64,000 nt of DNA, from assembly GCF_012489685.1 (NCBI RefSeq), contig NC_080046.1, forward strand, positions 2,234,501-2,298,500. Reading direction: 5' to 3'. The notes below the pieces were generated by a model. The model was given only the letters and a program-made list of their open reading frames with translations, did no database searches and was not told where the DNA came from. The position numbers and the translations under genes are program-made. Positions 18,990 through 29,556 of this stretch are shown here, piece by piece. How positions within the stretch are numbered: position 1 is the stretch's first letter; every line of letters starts with the position of its first letter. The stretch is from Lotus japonicus. Taxonomy: Eukaryota; Streptophyta; Magnoliopsida; Fabales; Fabaceae.

Positions 18990-21193
18990 TCACCAGACAT
19001 CAGGACGCAACTCACCACTTGATGGGGGCACCCATCTCCCAGAGTGATAGACACTTTCACCAACTTTCCAACCAGGAACATCCTTCATCACTTCAGCCTC
19101 ATACTCAAGATATTTATGCCACTCATCAACAAATCTAGAGAAGGGAAAAAGACAGAAGAGAGATGTTATTATTACAATGGCATTTACAAGTTGTGTGATA
19201 ATATAACTTAGGTGAAAGAATTTCATATATATACCTTTCATCCTCTTCAGCCTGCAGCACAGGCAGTATGGCTCGGCGGGCAGCATATTTTTCTTCCTTC
19301 AGTGCCCTATAGGAAATGAAACACTTTGATATGTCGGTTTTAGTTTGAGAGGGAACTAGAAAGAAACATAAGGGGTCTGGTTCTTCCTTAAACAACTGTA
19401 CTTTTTATAATGTAACACACCACCCATCTTTAAAACCAATCACGAGGCAAGAGGTAACAAAAAACCTGAGTATGTCATAGTGGGAAGTAAACAACCAAGA
19501 AGTGCATTAATTGCATCTCTTCTATATCTTTTTTTTCACGATCACAAAGGAGATGAACTTCCATTATAAAATTAACTTGTTTACTCTAAATTTTGGTAAA
19601 CAAATAAGAATTCACGAGCAATTTGGGGATTGGATTCAAATCCTCTTGGGTTCTTTTTATTGAACATGTTTATGTGTCAATTTGAATTCCAATGAAGAAC
19701 AATGAGGAAAAATTCTTTAAAATTACGAATAATTCCAAAGAACGAGGTATTGGAAAGATTGAAGCAGAAGAAGAATCAAAAGAAAATTATATAAAAGAAA
19801 CATTGCATTAATAATAAACAGAGTTTCAGAACAATGTTCTCAATACCTTTTATTAGCCTTTTGTCACTTGGATGGGCGTGTTGGCGTTTTAGAGTTTTCG
19901 GGAAGTAGTAGCGAACCCACTATCATTGCAAATGAACACAAGCGAACCCACTACTTATAGACTAAGTTTCCTATCGACTATAACTACAGACAAACTACTG
20001 TATTACAACATGTGTTCTTAACATATATTCGACCTCTTCTTGGACTTCCACGTGTCTTCTGGCTTTGTCTATAGCTTCCACGTATCTTTGAAGTGCTTCC
20101 AATAACTTATTCCCCGCTTCTCCTTAAAATAACTTGAATTTAGGTCAAAATGATGATCTAGCATTCCCCAAATTTATGTCGAAAATATGGTCTTTAACTT
20201 AGACATTTTTTTGGCTTTAATCATATCATTTCAACATCTTAGTGAAATGGATTTTAACTTAATCAAATTTAAGAAAGCCTAAGGTTACCGACCTCTTTTT
20301 GAGCCTCTAGGAGGGGTCCTCCACCCCTTCCAATTTATGTCGAAATGATAGTTTAAGACTTCCCCAAAATTAGATTGAACTCATGACCAATCATTCCCTA
20401 GAAATGGGTCGAAATCATGGTCTTCTCCCTGAATTTGAGTCGAAAATGAGATCTAACATTTCCTCAGTTTTAAGTCGAAACCAGACCATCTTTTGTTAAA
20501 TTTTAGAGGTCATTATCTTACTTACATTTTTCCCTTAGTGAAATTTTCTGTTAACACTTATGAATCTCTTCTATATCTCAGTTTGAGAGGGAACGAGACA
20601 TAAACATAAGGGGTCTGGTTCTTCCCAAAACAACTATATTCTAACCAAGAAGCTATTTTCTACTGAAAACATTATCACCCCCTATCAAAATAGTTTCTTA
20701 CTTCCCGTAAACTCAAACGGAGCCTTGTCCGATTTCAACTACTCCATTGGCATGAGATTACATGTCTATAACCAGGTTGTTATCAAAATATAAACACTGG
20801 AACCGAAATCAAGGACACAACAACACCAATCAAAACCAAATTCATCACCATAGTTACAAATCAGAGAAATGAAAAAAATATGAGTCTTAATTTACAGATT
20901 AGAAATGGAAAATGTTGCATCCCCAAAATTTGTGGTGACCCCATGAAATCAAATTAGAAGAAATTGGAAGAGAGGTACCTTCGGATCTTGTTTCCCTGGC
21001 CGACCTGGTACATGCCCCAAGAGAAAACGCCGAAAGTGGTGAGGAATAGGGCGATGGCGCTGGGACCTTTGTTAGGGATACGGCGGGCGAACCGTACCGG
21101 AGCGAATCCTCCCGGAGGTGGACCGTCCTGGAGAACCGGCATGTCCTTCACGCTCGCCATCCCTGGCTTCTTCCTGATCATCGCTTCCGTCAT
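18990..21193 (-). CDS. NDUFA13: complex I subunit GRIM-19 (NDUFA13)
   Basis: Three exons on the minus strand: 21193-20979, 19306-19235, 19134-18990. All have GT-AG junctions and in-frame joins, and together they encode 143 residues, the usual plant length. The protein starts [19 protein letters not shown] and ends [10 protein letters not shown] single membrane segment lies at about residues 46-66 ([20 protein letters not shown]), followed by a charged helical region ([20 protein letters not shown]). The family is an accessory subunit of mitochondrial NADH:ubiquinone oxidoreductase in the inner membrane. The 1.67 kb first intron carries repeats. Nothing suggests loss of function. Confidence 0.95.
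19342..20636. repeat. direct repeats in GRIM-19 intron 1
   Basis: A stretch of about 58 bases beginning AGTTTGAGAGGGAAC and containing ATAAGGGGTCTGGTTCTTCC occurs at about 19342-19400 and again at 20579-20636. This suggests an internal duplication or an insertion flanked by duplicated sequence. Confidence 0.7.
20130..20490. repeat. degenerate tandem array in intron 1
   Basis: About six diverged copies of a unit containing TTCCCCAAATTTATGTCGAAA and a following TGGTCT/TGATCT phrase. GTCGAAA recurs at irregular spacing of about 50-70 bases. Origin unknown; possibly LTR-internal repeats of a decayed element. Confidence 0.5.
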
Positions 21194-22369
21194 CTTTGCG
21201 ACTCAAACCACCGTGCTTCTGCTTCTGATTCTTCTCTGGAGAAATCGAAGAGAGTGCAAGTGTGTGTGTGTGTTCGTGTCAAACTGAATGTTGTGAGGCT
21301 CAGATTGGGTTTGCTGCATTTTGGGCCAGATTCATTGAATTGGGCCAATGGCCAATATCCATTTGCTGCTCTAGGTTCCCCTTGGAAACGACTAAGTGCA
21401 TATTTGGAAACACGAACGAAAGTTACGATGAATCAAAATTATGATAAGTAGAATTATTTTTCCTTAACTTTCGTGGCTATCCATCATGTTTTGGGTTTAT
21501 CTGTAAAGATAAGGGAGAAGAATCATAACACACAGAGTAGTAGTGTGTGTGGAAACTGCCAATTGCAAAAAAAAAAAAAAACTCCGTCTCAAAAAAACAG
21601 GAGGTTAACTCCGTTAACATGACCGTGAAAGTAAAAAAAAAATACAGGTGGCAAGCATTCATTGGAAAACTGGAGGGAATGAATATAAGAGATTGGACCT
21701 AAGTTTTGTCCTATCTAAATATGCACCGAATCTAGAAAGCATGTAACTTTTGAAAGAAAAAAAAAGATGAAGAGATGGGGAGATTGAGATCTCAAAAATA
21801 GGGAAAATGCAATAATCATACAAGGTAGTGGAGCATTAAGAGAAATCAACATGGTATATAACCATAAGATTTAAGGCATTGAGTACATGAGTTTGCTATG
21901 ATGTAGTATCTTCATCTATGTTGTTTTCAACTAATGTGGGATCTCAGGTCACTTAAATTCTCAATGAGTATCTAAAAGAATATCACAATGACCAAAGTTT
22001 TCTCACAATGAATTGCCACAAAACATAAGTTATGTGTGTTCTAATGAAATAAAAAAACATTATGCTTGTAAAAAATGAAAAACCTTTTACATTTTTTTAT
22101 ATATATCTGACTTAGTGAATATTTCAAATTATTTCTCTTTCCTTATTTTTCTCTTCTTCTTGAAAAAATAATGTCAAATCAATTTAAAAGACTTGGGAGG
22201 AAATCAAACAAACTCCTCATCCAACTCAAAGTGATGGGCAAATCAAACCGATATACATTAGATCTCATAAATTGGATTAAATCAACCAAGCCATTTAACA
22301 AGGAGATTAATAATTCTTAGTAATATCCATAAGCAAGATTTTTGGAATTTCACTAGAGGATAATAGAAC
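21194..22369. other. GRIM-19 upstream intergenic
   Basis: This includes the GRIM-19 5' untranslated region and promoter just above 21193 (short GT repeat near 21259-21275), then AT-rich sequence. No other gene was recognised. Confidence 0.4.
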
Positions 22370-22573
22370 TATTCATAGCCTTGCATCTCTACCTCATTTC
22401 AAGACTATGGCTATTCCATTTGTGTACTTGGGCATTCTGGTTAGGGGTGATCCTAGAAATGTGGCTTTATGGAAACCTGTGATTACAAAACTGAAAAATA
22501 AAATGGTCATCCTATAGGATGAAAAACTTGTCTTCTAGAAGTAGAGTATGTTCGATCAAGAGTGTATTTTCCC
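22370..22573 (+). pseudogene. LINE reverse transcriptase fragment
   Basis: One frame reads MAIPFVYLGILVRGDPRNV and continues ALWKPVITKLKNKM. A later frame reads LSSRSRVCSIKSVF. These match the conserved block after the catalytic region of plant L1-type reverse transcriptases (PFVYLGxPVGxxPR, then a GGRxxLIKSVL-like motif). Frame changes and truncation on both sides show it is dead. Confidence 0.75.
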
Positions 22574-24360
22574 CTAGGGATGTCCAACGAGCACAGGCGG
22601 GTTCGGGCCAACATTATCGATTTCGAACAGTTGAAACCATCATACAAGCATGACCAACATTGCATTTCTTAGTTTGAGCTTAATTGTATAAGTAGAGGAT
22701 CGAATAAATTTCCAATCATAGTTGTAACTTATGAGAGTGGAAGACTGACAGGTTGAGAAAAATACATTAAACATAGGAATTTTTAATAAAAAGAATTATA
22801 GAGTCTTATCAACCTGGTATATATGTAACAACTAATTAACTATACATGACATTTTAGAAACCCACCTTGCAGATAACACAATTTTATTAAACAAAATATC
22901 AGTTGGAGTTTGTTCATTTATCTTTAATCTATATGATCACACTCCATCACACCCTATACAAAATCTAAGAACATCAATTTTATGTACCGAACTAAACTTG
23001 AAAGACAATAACCAAGATAGGAAAATATAAACACAAATCATCAAACAGAAAAGAAAAAACATAAATTGGTAAATTATAATGACAAATTCTTGAACTCTAG
23101 AAGCAAACATGAATAATCATAAAAATTGTCTCTGCACATTGTGAACCTTCTAGTCATTACTCCTAGCCAGATCGCCATGATTATACTTGAATTAGTTAGA
23201 CAACACCACTCGTCAAACCACTGTTAGCTCCTTCTCCATGTTTTTATCGCCCACACTGCAAATGCGATGTGGTCACCCAATTATAATGAATTAAAATTGA
23301 AGCGCAAACTACTATGCTGGACCACCCAGTTACATTGAAGATGGATAGATGTGATCAACAAGATACAACTTAGTTCCTTTGGCTCATAATCTGTTCAATA
23401 TATAGTCACTTTAGTCACATATCCATTAAAAGAAAAGATACACCATTAGGACATATCTAAAGATATATTGTGCATTTAAATCAACATGTGATGGTGTTTT
23501 TCTGAAGTCTTACTAATGGATCCGATGGGCCAAACAGAGGGATATGTGTACCATTTAGACCATAGATGAACTATATAACTCACTTGCATGCACATGTTCA
23601 TTTCATCCTAACTCAAAGTTTGTCCTATGTGTTGGCCCACTCAATTCAAATCCTAAGTTTGTCTTATGGCACTAACAAGGCTTCCTCACTAAGTCTCCTC
23701 AAATCTGACCAGGTTTCTAGTTGGTTCGTATACGAGCCGAAAACACTATCTGTCGAAATTTTTGACCCATAGCAATATTACAGTCAAAGTTCACCAAATT
23801 ATGCGTAGATCATAGTAATGATGAGGAAAATATTTAATTTCCATCCAAACAATAATTCAACATATAAATCTCACCTAGGCGACAACACATCGTTTTCGAA
23901 ACGTAACTGAATTCTTCGGCGACGCTAAGAAATAAACACGCAAGAAAATAACTTCAACTTTAATAATCGAATTATTATTTTCATTGGGTTAAATCCACCA
24001 CACAAGGTCACACATAAGAATCACATCAAGCAAGCATTAAAAGCTAAACCAGAAAATTAATCAAGTTAATTCTCATTAATTAATCACGACTTTTACATAC
24101 GCACACATAAAAGATTTATAGCTTCCATCATGAAGACATATTTGAAATTGTATTATGCATTTGTCGAGCAATATGTTTAAAAGTAGTTGTAATCACTATC
24201 TCGATCTTTTTTAGGAAAGCCAATTGTAAGAACATCATGATTCATACTTTGCAACAGATAGTTAATAGAACCATGGTACATAATTCAAATACATTTTACC
24301 TCAACTAGACAGTAATGTACTCTACCTTTACTATACAAAAAAACTAATACTATAAACACA
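22574..24360. other. AT-rich intergenic
   Basis: Begins with TAGGGATGTCCAACGAGC followed by CGGGTTCGGGCC, similar to the left end of the hAT element at 15934, so a truncated relative may start here. No gene was recognised in the remainder. Confidence 0.4.
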
Positions 24361-25116
24361 TCATGAAGTGAATAATGTGCATACGTCACCGGTGATTTGC
24401 AATCCAGCCCGTTGCGACTTTGGGTCGCTCCTCGGAAACCTGCACCTTAAGTGTTCATTCAGCAACTCGTAAAAGCAGTCCACTTGAATCATTGTCTGGC
24501 TGAAACGTTTTCCATTTGAAATGAGAGATTCCGAGTTTTCAATCACTTGACACAAGTAGAAGGTGAATGTCCATAATACGAATTATCTTTAGTGCACAGA
24601 GATCTGGAAACTTCACGCATCCGGGATGAAGTAAAGACAACTATTTGGTAGTTTGTCGATGGTAGGTCGCGGATCATCCCACCCGTTGAGCAACAATCAA
24701 AACAAATAGTAACATTACATTTTGACGCCATTCTTGTGGCCATGAGCTTTATATAAGAATCGGGCAACACATCACGATAAGCTCCCAAATAGAAAGAAGA
24801 ATTCCCTTCCCCATCAGTCAAGCAGTGGCCTGAGAAATAAAGCATGATGGAATCCCCAGCCTCAGATTCTCGCTTTACTCTCCAAAATTCCTTCTTAATC
24901 GTCCATAAATCCACATCACGGACTCCGTATGTAATTCTATTGGTCACCTTGTTGATCAACTTGAGCATTCTGTCGGTCAAAATCGTTGAATTTTCTTCCG
25001 CAAAGTCACACTTCGAATGAACACATTCGAGAACATCACAAAAAAACATTCCATGGTGCTAGAAGCATGTCTTTGCCTTCATTCAAGTACCTCAAACCGA
25101 CTAGCACTATCTCGAT
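24361..25116 (-). pseudogene. type I metacaspase-like pseudogene
   Basis: On the minus strand the frames read IEIVLVGLRYLNEGKDMLLA (from 25116), then CDFAEENSTILTDRMLKL and GDSIMLYFSGH. They continue with ICFDCCSTGGMIRDLP and finally FYLCQVIENSES to 24361. This is the caspase-like p20 fold order of metacaspases: N-terminal strand, catalytic His in SGH (24825-24833), catalytic Cys in DCCSTG (24681-24698; the family usually has DxCHSG). Two frame changes disrupt it, one at a homopolymer near 25040-25047 and one near 24565. An upstream first exon is not evident. Unless the window contains sequencing errors, this is a decayed cysteine-protease gene. Confidence 0.7.
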
Positions 25117-25999
25117 CTTAATCAATATATATATATTAGAAAACAAAAGGCATATAATATATATCAAAAGATTTGAGAACGAATCTCAAATGAATACCTA
25201 GGAGGAGGATGATTAGTAATACAAAAAGCTAATCATCAAATGCAAAGCGCTATAAACAACCCTTAAGAGCGAAAAACCCTAAAAACCAAACAAAGGTAAG
25301 CAAAACCCATGGGCAAACAAAAGATCAGTAGCTCCAAAAAAAAACCCCAAAAGAGATCAACTTCTTAACCTGGACTAAAAATACTAGAAACCTCTTAAAA
25401 GAGGTGAAAAAAAAAAAAAGTTCACAGTCCCTTCATCCATATTAAGTAACGTTTGAATGCTCTTCTCATCTTATCATCGATAATAAATCTTTCCATCAAC
25501 ATTTTTATATGTTGTCATTGCCAATTGTCGAACCTCCTCGTATCTTATTGTTACATATGTTATTTCAGTGAAATTGTAGCCTCTGATTATCTCTCATAAT
25601 TTCTGCAGTGGTTGGAGAAGCTTACGATGGGCCTTGCTATTTTTCATAAAGGTAGTCATAGTTGGATCGAGTTTAGAGAATATAATGATATGTTTCATCT
25701 TCAGCTTATAGCATTCAGTGATCCCTTGCATGATTCCTTGGAGTTCTACCAATTGTTTGTTTTCCATACTCCTTTTTGCAACTCGTTTTCTGGTGAAAAC
25801 CCTTGACTTTGGTACATTCATCATTTTCAATGTGACCGCCCATAACTGCAATTTTATCTTTGATTATGTGGTGTGCATCAATTTTCAAGTGACCTTTTTG
25901 GTTTTCTTCTTCGTTAGGCACAAACCCTTTTTCACTATAACAGCTCTTGATTGCAACCATTACTACCATTTTTTCATGTTCTTCCTTGTACCTCGCATC

Positions 26000-26041
<42 letters not shown>

Positions 26042-26716
26042 GATGCGAGGTACAAGTGTAGAGAAAAATATAAACTTAAAAAATTGATAAGTAAAGGAAG
26101 GAAGGAGGTGAAAACTTCCAATAATAATATTACATTAAGCTAAAAGAAAAGAATTAATAACATAAAGAAGAATTTAAATGTTCTTGAAAATTTGTACATG
26201 GGGAAACTTACTTCTGACAGCCCCAACCCCATTGGTGGAAAGTAACGCTTAATAGGAGCATGCAAGGCTCTCTTTAGAAAATCTTCATGGTTTAACTTAA
26301 TAGTACTTCATGAAAACTACATAAAACAAGGGTAGAGAAAAATATAATTATCACAAAAACTTATTTTCAGTACCGCACACAAGTCATAAAAATGTATATC
26401 AGGGGAAACTGAAACCTTTGTCATTTCATGTCAAAGAGAAAGCTAGAGAACTTTGATTCCAACTTGCTCAGTGGTTTTGGGTGGATTTCATTCTTCCACA
26501 TAATCTCAATAGGAGTGAACTTCAATTTAGGGTCATCCGAAGAACACTAGAAGTATAACACAAGGAAAGGAAAACAAAGTAATGAATTATGAAAAATATA
26601 TATCCTAGTACAAATCATACTAGTTTCAAACACAACATATACTTGATAATAGAGAAATTATCTAAACACTTATAGTAGCAGCAGTTTGTGGAATATATTC
26701 CTTACCTTGCTTAGGA
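25117..26716. other. intergenic between two protease relics
   Basis: Short open frames exist on the minus strand (for example 25715-25969), but none shows a recognisable domain. On the minus strand about 26410-26540 reads in part as FTPIEIMWKNEIHPKPLSKL without known homology. A microsatellite hairpin lies at 25987-26055. Confidence 0.4.
25987..26055. repeat. GT/AT microsatellite in perfect inverted repeat
   Basis: CTTGTACCTCGCATC on the left and GATGCGAGGTACAAG on the right are perfect 15-base inverted copies flanking (GT)n(AT)n. The arms could pair with the microsatellite as the loop. Confidence 0.85.
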
Positions 26717-27310
26717 ACTCACTTGAAACTGCTGATGTCTTCTTATTGCAACATCCATTGCTGTAGATTCAGATAGCCCATTTGCTCTCATCTTTCCTAA
26801 AAGGTGGGTGGAGAGCAGAGATTCCATGTTCGGTTCACATTTATTGTAGCATTACAATGCCTCCTTTAGGTCAAATCCAACAATAGCAAGTAGTATAGCG
26901 CTTATCTCGTCAGCTTGAAATTCATATCTGAAACACAAACGATAGTTACTAATTCATAATAATTAAGTTTAAGCAATAAGTTAAGTGTTACCTTCTGAAT
27001 TTCTCCATCAAATACAATTTCATATTGTCCATACGAGATTTCACCAAAACATCATCCCATCACCAAAAAAACTTTTATTCCTGATGGCAAAACAGTACGG
27101 GCTGACCAGAAAATTATAAGCATCATAAAATGACTGTTTTCTTGTAGTATGTCGTGCAAGGTGTGTGTCATTTCATGATAAAAGGTGCATGCACTTGTTA
27201 GTGTTATATTTGTATCCTTGTTATGATTCACTAAATAGTCTAAACTTATCGCTATTTTGCCTCTAGGAAAGCTAAATGCTCCTATGCCATCATCTACCAC
27301 AATAAACTCC
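26717..27310 (-). pseudogene. OMA1-like M48 metalloprotease relic
   Basis: Minus-strand segments in order: IGAFSFPRGKIAISLDYLV and TFYHEMTHTL (27300-27100), MEKFRR at a likely exon end near 26990, YEFQADEISAILLAIVGFDL (from 26927), then MESLLSTHLLGKMRANG. OMA1/M48 proteases have a GK(I/V) strand, an HEXXH zinc motif (here HEMTH, 27163-27177), an ExxAD third ligand (here EFQAD) and a LLSTHP-like C-terminal motif. A stop after FDLKEAL, missing N-terminal exons and a copia insertion just upstream indicate a pseudogene. OMA1 acts at the mitochondrial inner membrane; this copy is unlikely to be functional. Confidence 0.6.
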
Positions 27311-27409
27311 TAATACATAAGTTTCATTATGCAGTATACTCATACATGTAACCTGCCATATAGATTTTCAGATAAGTAATAAGATAAATACAATTTCTAT
27401 TCAGAATAC

Positions 27410-27433
27410 TCTCTCTCTCTCTCTCTCTCTCTC
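27410..27433. repeat. (TC)n microsatellite
   Basis: CT dinucleotide run inside the presumed copia LTR end. Confidence 0.8.
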
Positions 27434-27462
27434 AATCTTCTCTTTCTCTTACATCTCTGAAT

Positions 27463-29190
27463 CCCCAACAAACTGGTATCTAGAGCACGCGTTTTCCTGA
27501 ACCTGTGTTTTCTGATTTCACACTACATATCTTATTTTTTTGGAATTATAGGATCACTTCCTTTCCTTCTTTCTTCCCTATGATCATTGTGAGGGTGATG
27601 GTCCCTCTTATGGCAATCATTGTTTATCGATTATTGTGTGTTGGAAGAGGCTAAATCGCGTTTGGGTTGTGTGCTATGTGGTGAGAATCCTCTGTGATGT
27701 TGCAGGTCTTGGAGGTTGTTTCTCTGTGATTAAAGTTGTGTGCTTTGATGGAAGTGATTGTGTTTTGATTTCATGTGTTTCTGTAGATTGATTGGGTTCG
27801 TTTCTTGAACATGTTGGAGGTTGAGTTCATATGACAAAGAGGATATACTTGTTTTCTTGTGCAAGCTATGTGTTTGGCTAGAGTTTTGTATTTCGAGTCT
27901 TATGTGGATTTCTAGAGCAATATGCGTGTTCGACCAAGATCACTGGGTTTGTTTTGAAGCAGTGAGGTTTGAATTATTGTGTTCTTTGTTTAGAGATTGA
28001 TCATGGGTGGTTCCAATGGTAACCTTCCATCGGTGGGGCTTCCAAATTTTAATGAGAAAAATTGGGAGAGATGGTTTGTACAAATGAAGGTTCTGTTTGG
28101 CTGTCAAGAAGTGACTGATGTGGAGGAGAAAGGCTTCACACCACTGCATCACAGTGCAACTGATGCACAAAAAACAACTTTCAAGAGATGCCAAAGAAAG
28201 ATTGCAAAGCCATGTTTTTGTTGCATCAGTGTGTTGATGATACACACTTTGAGAAGATAGTAATTGCAACCTCTACCAAGGAGGTATGAGATATGTTGCA
28301 AAGAAGCCACAATGGTGGGGAAAGATGAAGAAAGTGAAGCTACAAACACTGAGAAAGCAATATGAGTTGCTGCAGATGTAAGAAGGTGGGAAAGTAGGAG
28401 AATACTTCACAAAGATTCTCACTCTCACCAACATGATGAAAGGTTGTGGTAAGACAACATATTTGATGATAATTGAGAAGGTACTTTGATCCTTGCCTCA
28501 AATGTTCGATTATATTGTAGGAGCAATAGATGAATTGAAGGACATAAATACTTTGAAGGCTAAGGAGTTACAAAGCTCCATGGAGGCTCATGAGATGAAG
28601 TCGAATGATAGGATTTCAGGGGAAAACACTGAACAAACCTTGAAACCTAGCACTTCCAAACAAAAAGGCAAGAGACAGAACAAGTGGAGGGGAACATATG
28701 GCTGCAACAAATGGAATTCCAATCAAGACAACTTCGTGCATGATTTTGATAGAGATGAATCTTCCAAGAGGAGAAGATGTTTTGCCAAACCTAATGAGAG
28801 ACATAAATTTGACAAGAGGAAGGTAGAATGATACAATTGTCACAAACTGACACACTACTCTTATGAGTGTAATGCTGAGAAAGGAAAATCCAAAATGAAG
28901 GATGCTAGAGAGGCTCATGTTGTCCAAGAAGATTAAGAAGATGATCCAATTTTCTTGATGGTAACCACAAGTGGTGGAGGATCTGTGGCAGAATCCTAGT
29001 ATCTTGATACAAGATTTTCAAATCATATGACCAACCACAAGGTTTGGTTAACTGATTTTGGTTCAAAGAAAAGTAAGGTAAGGTTTGTTGATGATATAAC
29101 CATGCAAGTGAAGGGAATGGGCAATGTGACCATTCAAACGAGAGATGGAAAGAGTGCAATCGAGTAGAATGTGTTGTATGTTCCGGATAT
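27463..29190 (+). mobile_element. decayed Ty1/copia element, 5' part
   Basis: A probable LTR end (CCCCAACA, to 27470) is followed after three bases by TGGTATCTAGAGC (27474-27486). This is close to the TGGTATCAGAGC initiator-tRNA-Met primer site of plant copia elements. Gag and protease remnants follow from 28003. The left LTR boundary was not found. The sequence is cut at 29190 by a solo LTR and resumes only for a few codons. Confidence 0.75.
28003..29190 (+). pseudogene. copia gag-protease, multiple stops
   Basis: Begins MGGSNGNLPSVGLPNFNEKN, a copia gag N-terminus. Later come LKAKELQSSMEAHE (UBN2-type gag), a zinc-knuckle relic YNCHKLTHYSYECN and a protease region YLDTRFSNHMTNHKVW, where the family has DTGCSNHM. 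It ends at VLYVPD before the LTR insertion. Several in-frame stops and at least one frame change (near 28260) disrupt it. The protease Asp-Thr-Gly has become Asp-Thr-Arg. Confidence 0.8.
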
Positions 29191-29544
29191 TGTTCCGAAA
29201 TGAACACTCATAATGGATATAGGCCCCAAACCCTAGCAGAAGCAAAGTAAGGTAATAATATAGCCTTTTTATATAAATGTCAAAAGTCCTGTTACATGTA
29301 CAAAATCCCCTTTTGCAGGGTTGGTACAAGAAACCCTAATTCATAAACTAATTTGGGCTAGTTGGGCCTCACTACTCTCGGCCTAGTTACCTTACATACT
29401 GGTGACCGCCCTATGGTGGTTGCTTTGAATTACTATGTCTTTTTCTATTAATTCCATTATAACACCCTTGACTTGTGGTCATATGCTCCGTTGAAATGCC
29501 CCTGGGCAGGATCTCTTTGGGGGTTGTGGGTCTCGCCCAGTCCA
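29191..29544 (-). mobile_element. solo LTR related to the Tat element
   Basis: It starts TGTTCCGAAATGAAC and ends CTCGCCCAGTCCA. The Tat LTR starts TGTTCTAGGAACG and ends with the same CTCGCCCAGTCCA. Flanks are GATAT (29186-29190) and GCTAT (29545-29549), a 5-base duplication with one change. Removing it rejoins copia codons VPD and MKC, which confirms the insertion. At 354 bases it is longer than the 271-base LTR at 4966, so it is a relative rather than the same family member. Confidence 0.8.
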
Positions 29545-29556
29545 GCTATGAAGTGC

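Noticed and set aside
27052..27300. First read as a plant basic secretory protein fragment because of FYHEMTH
   Set aside because: The neighbouring exons (EFQAD, LLSTH) and the GKI strand fit M48/OMA1 better.
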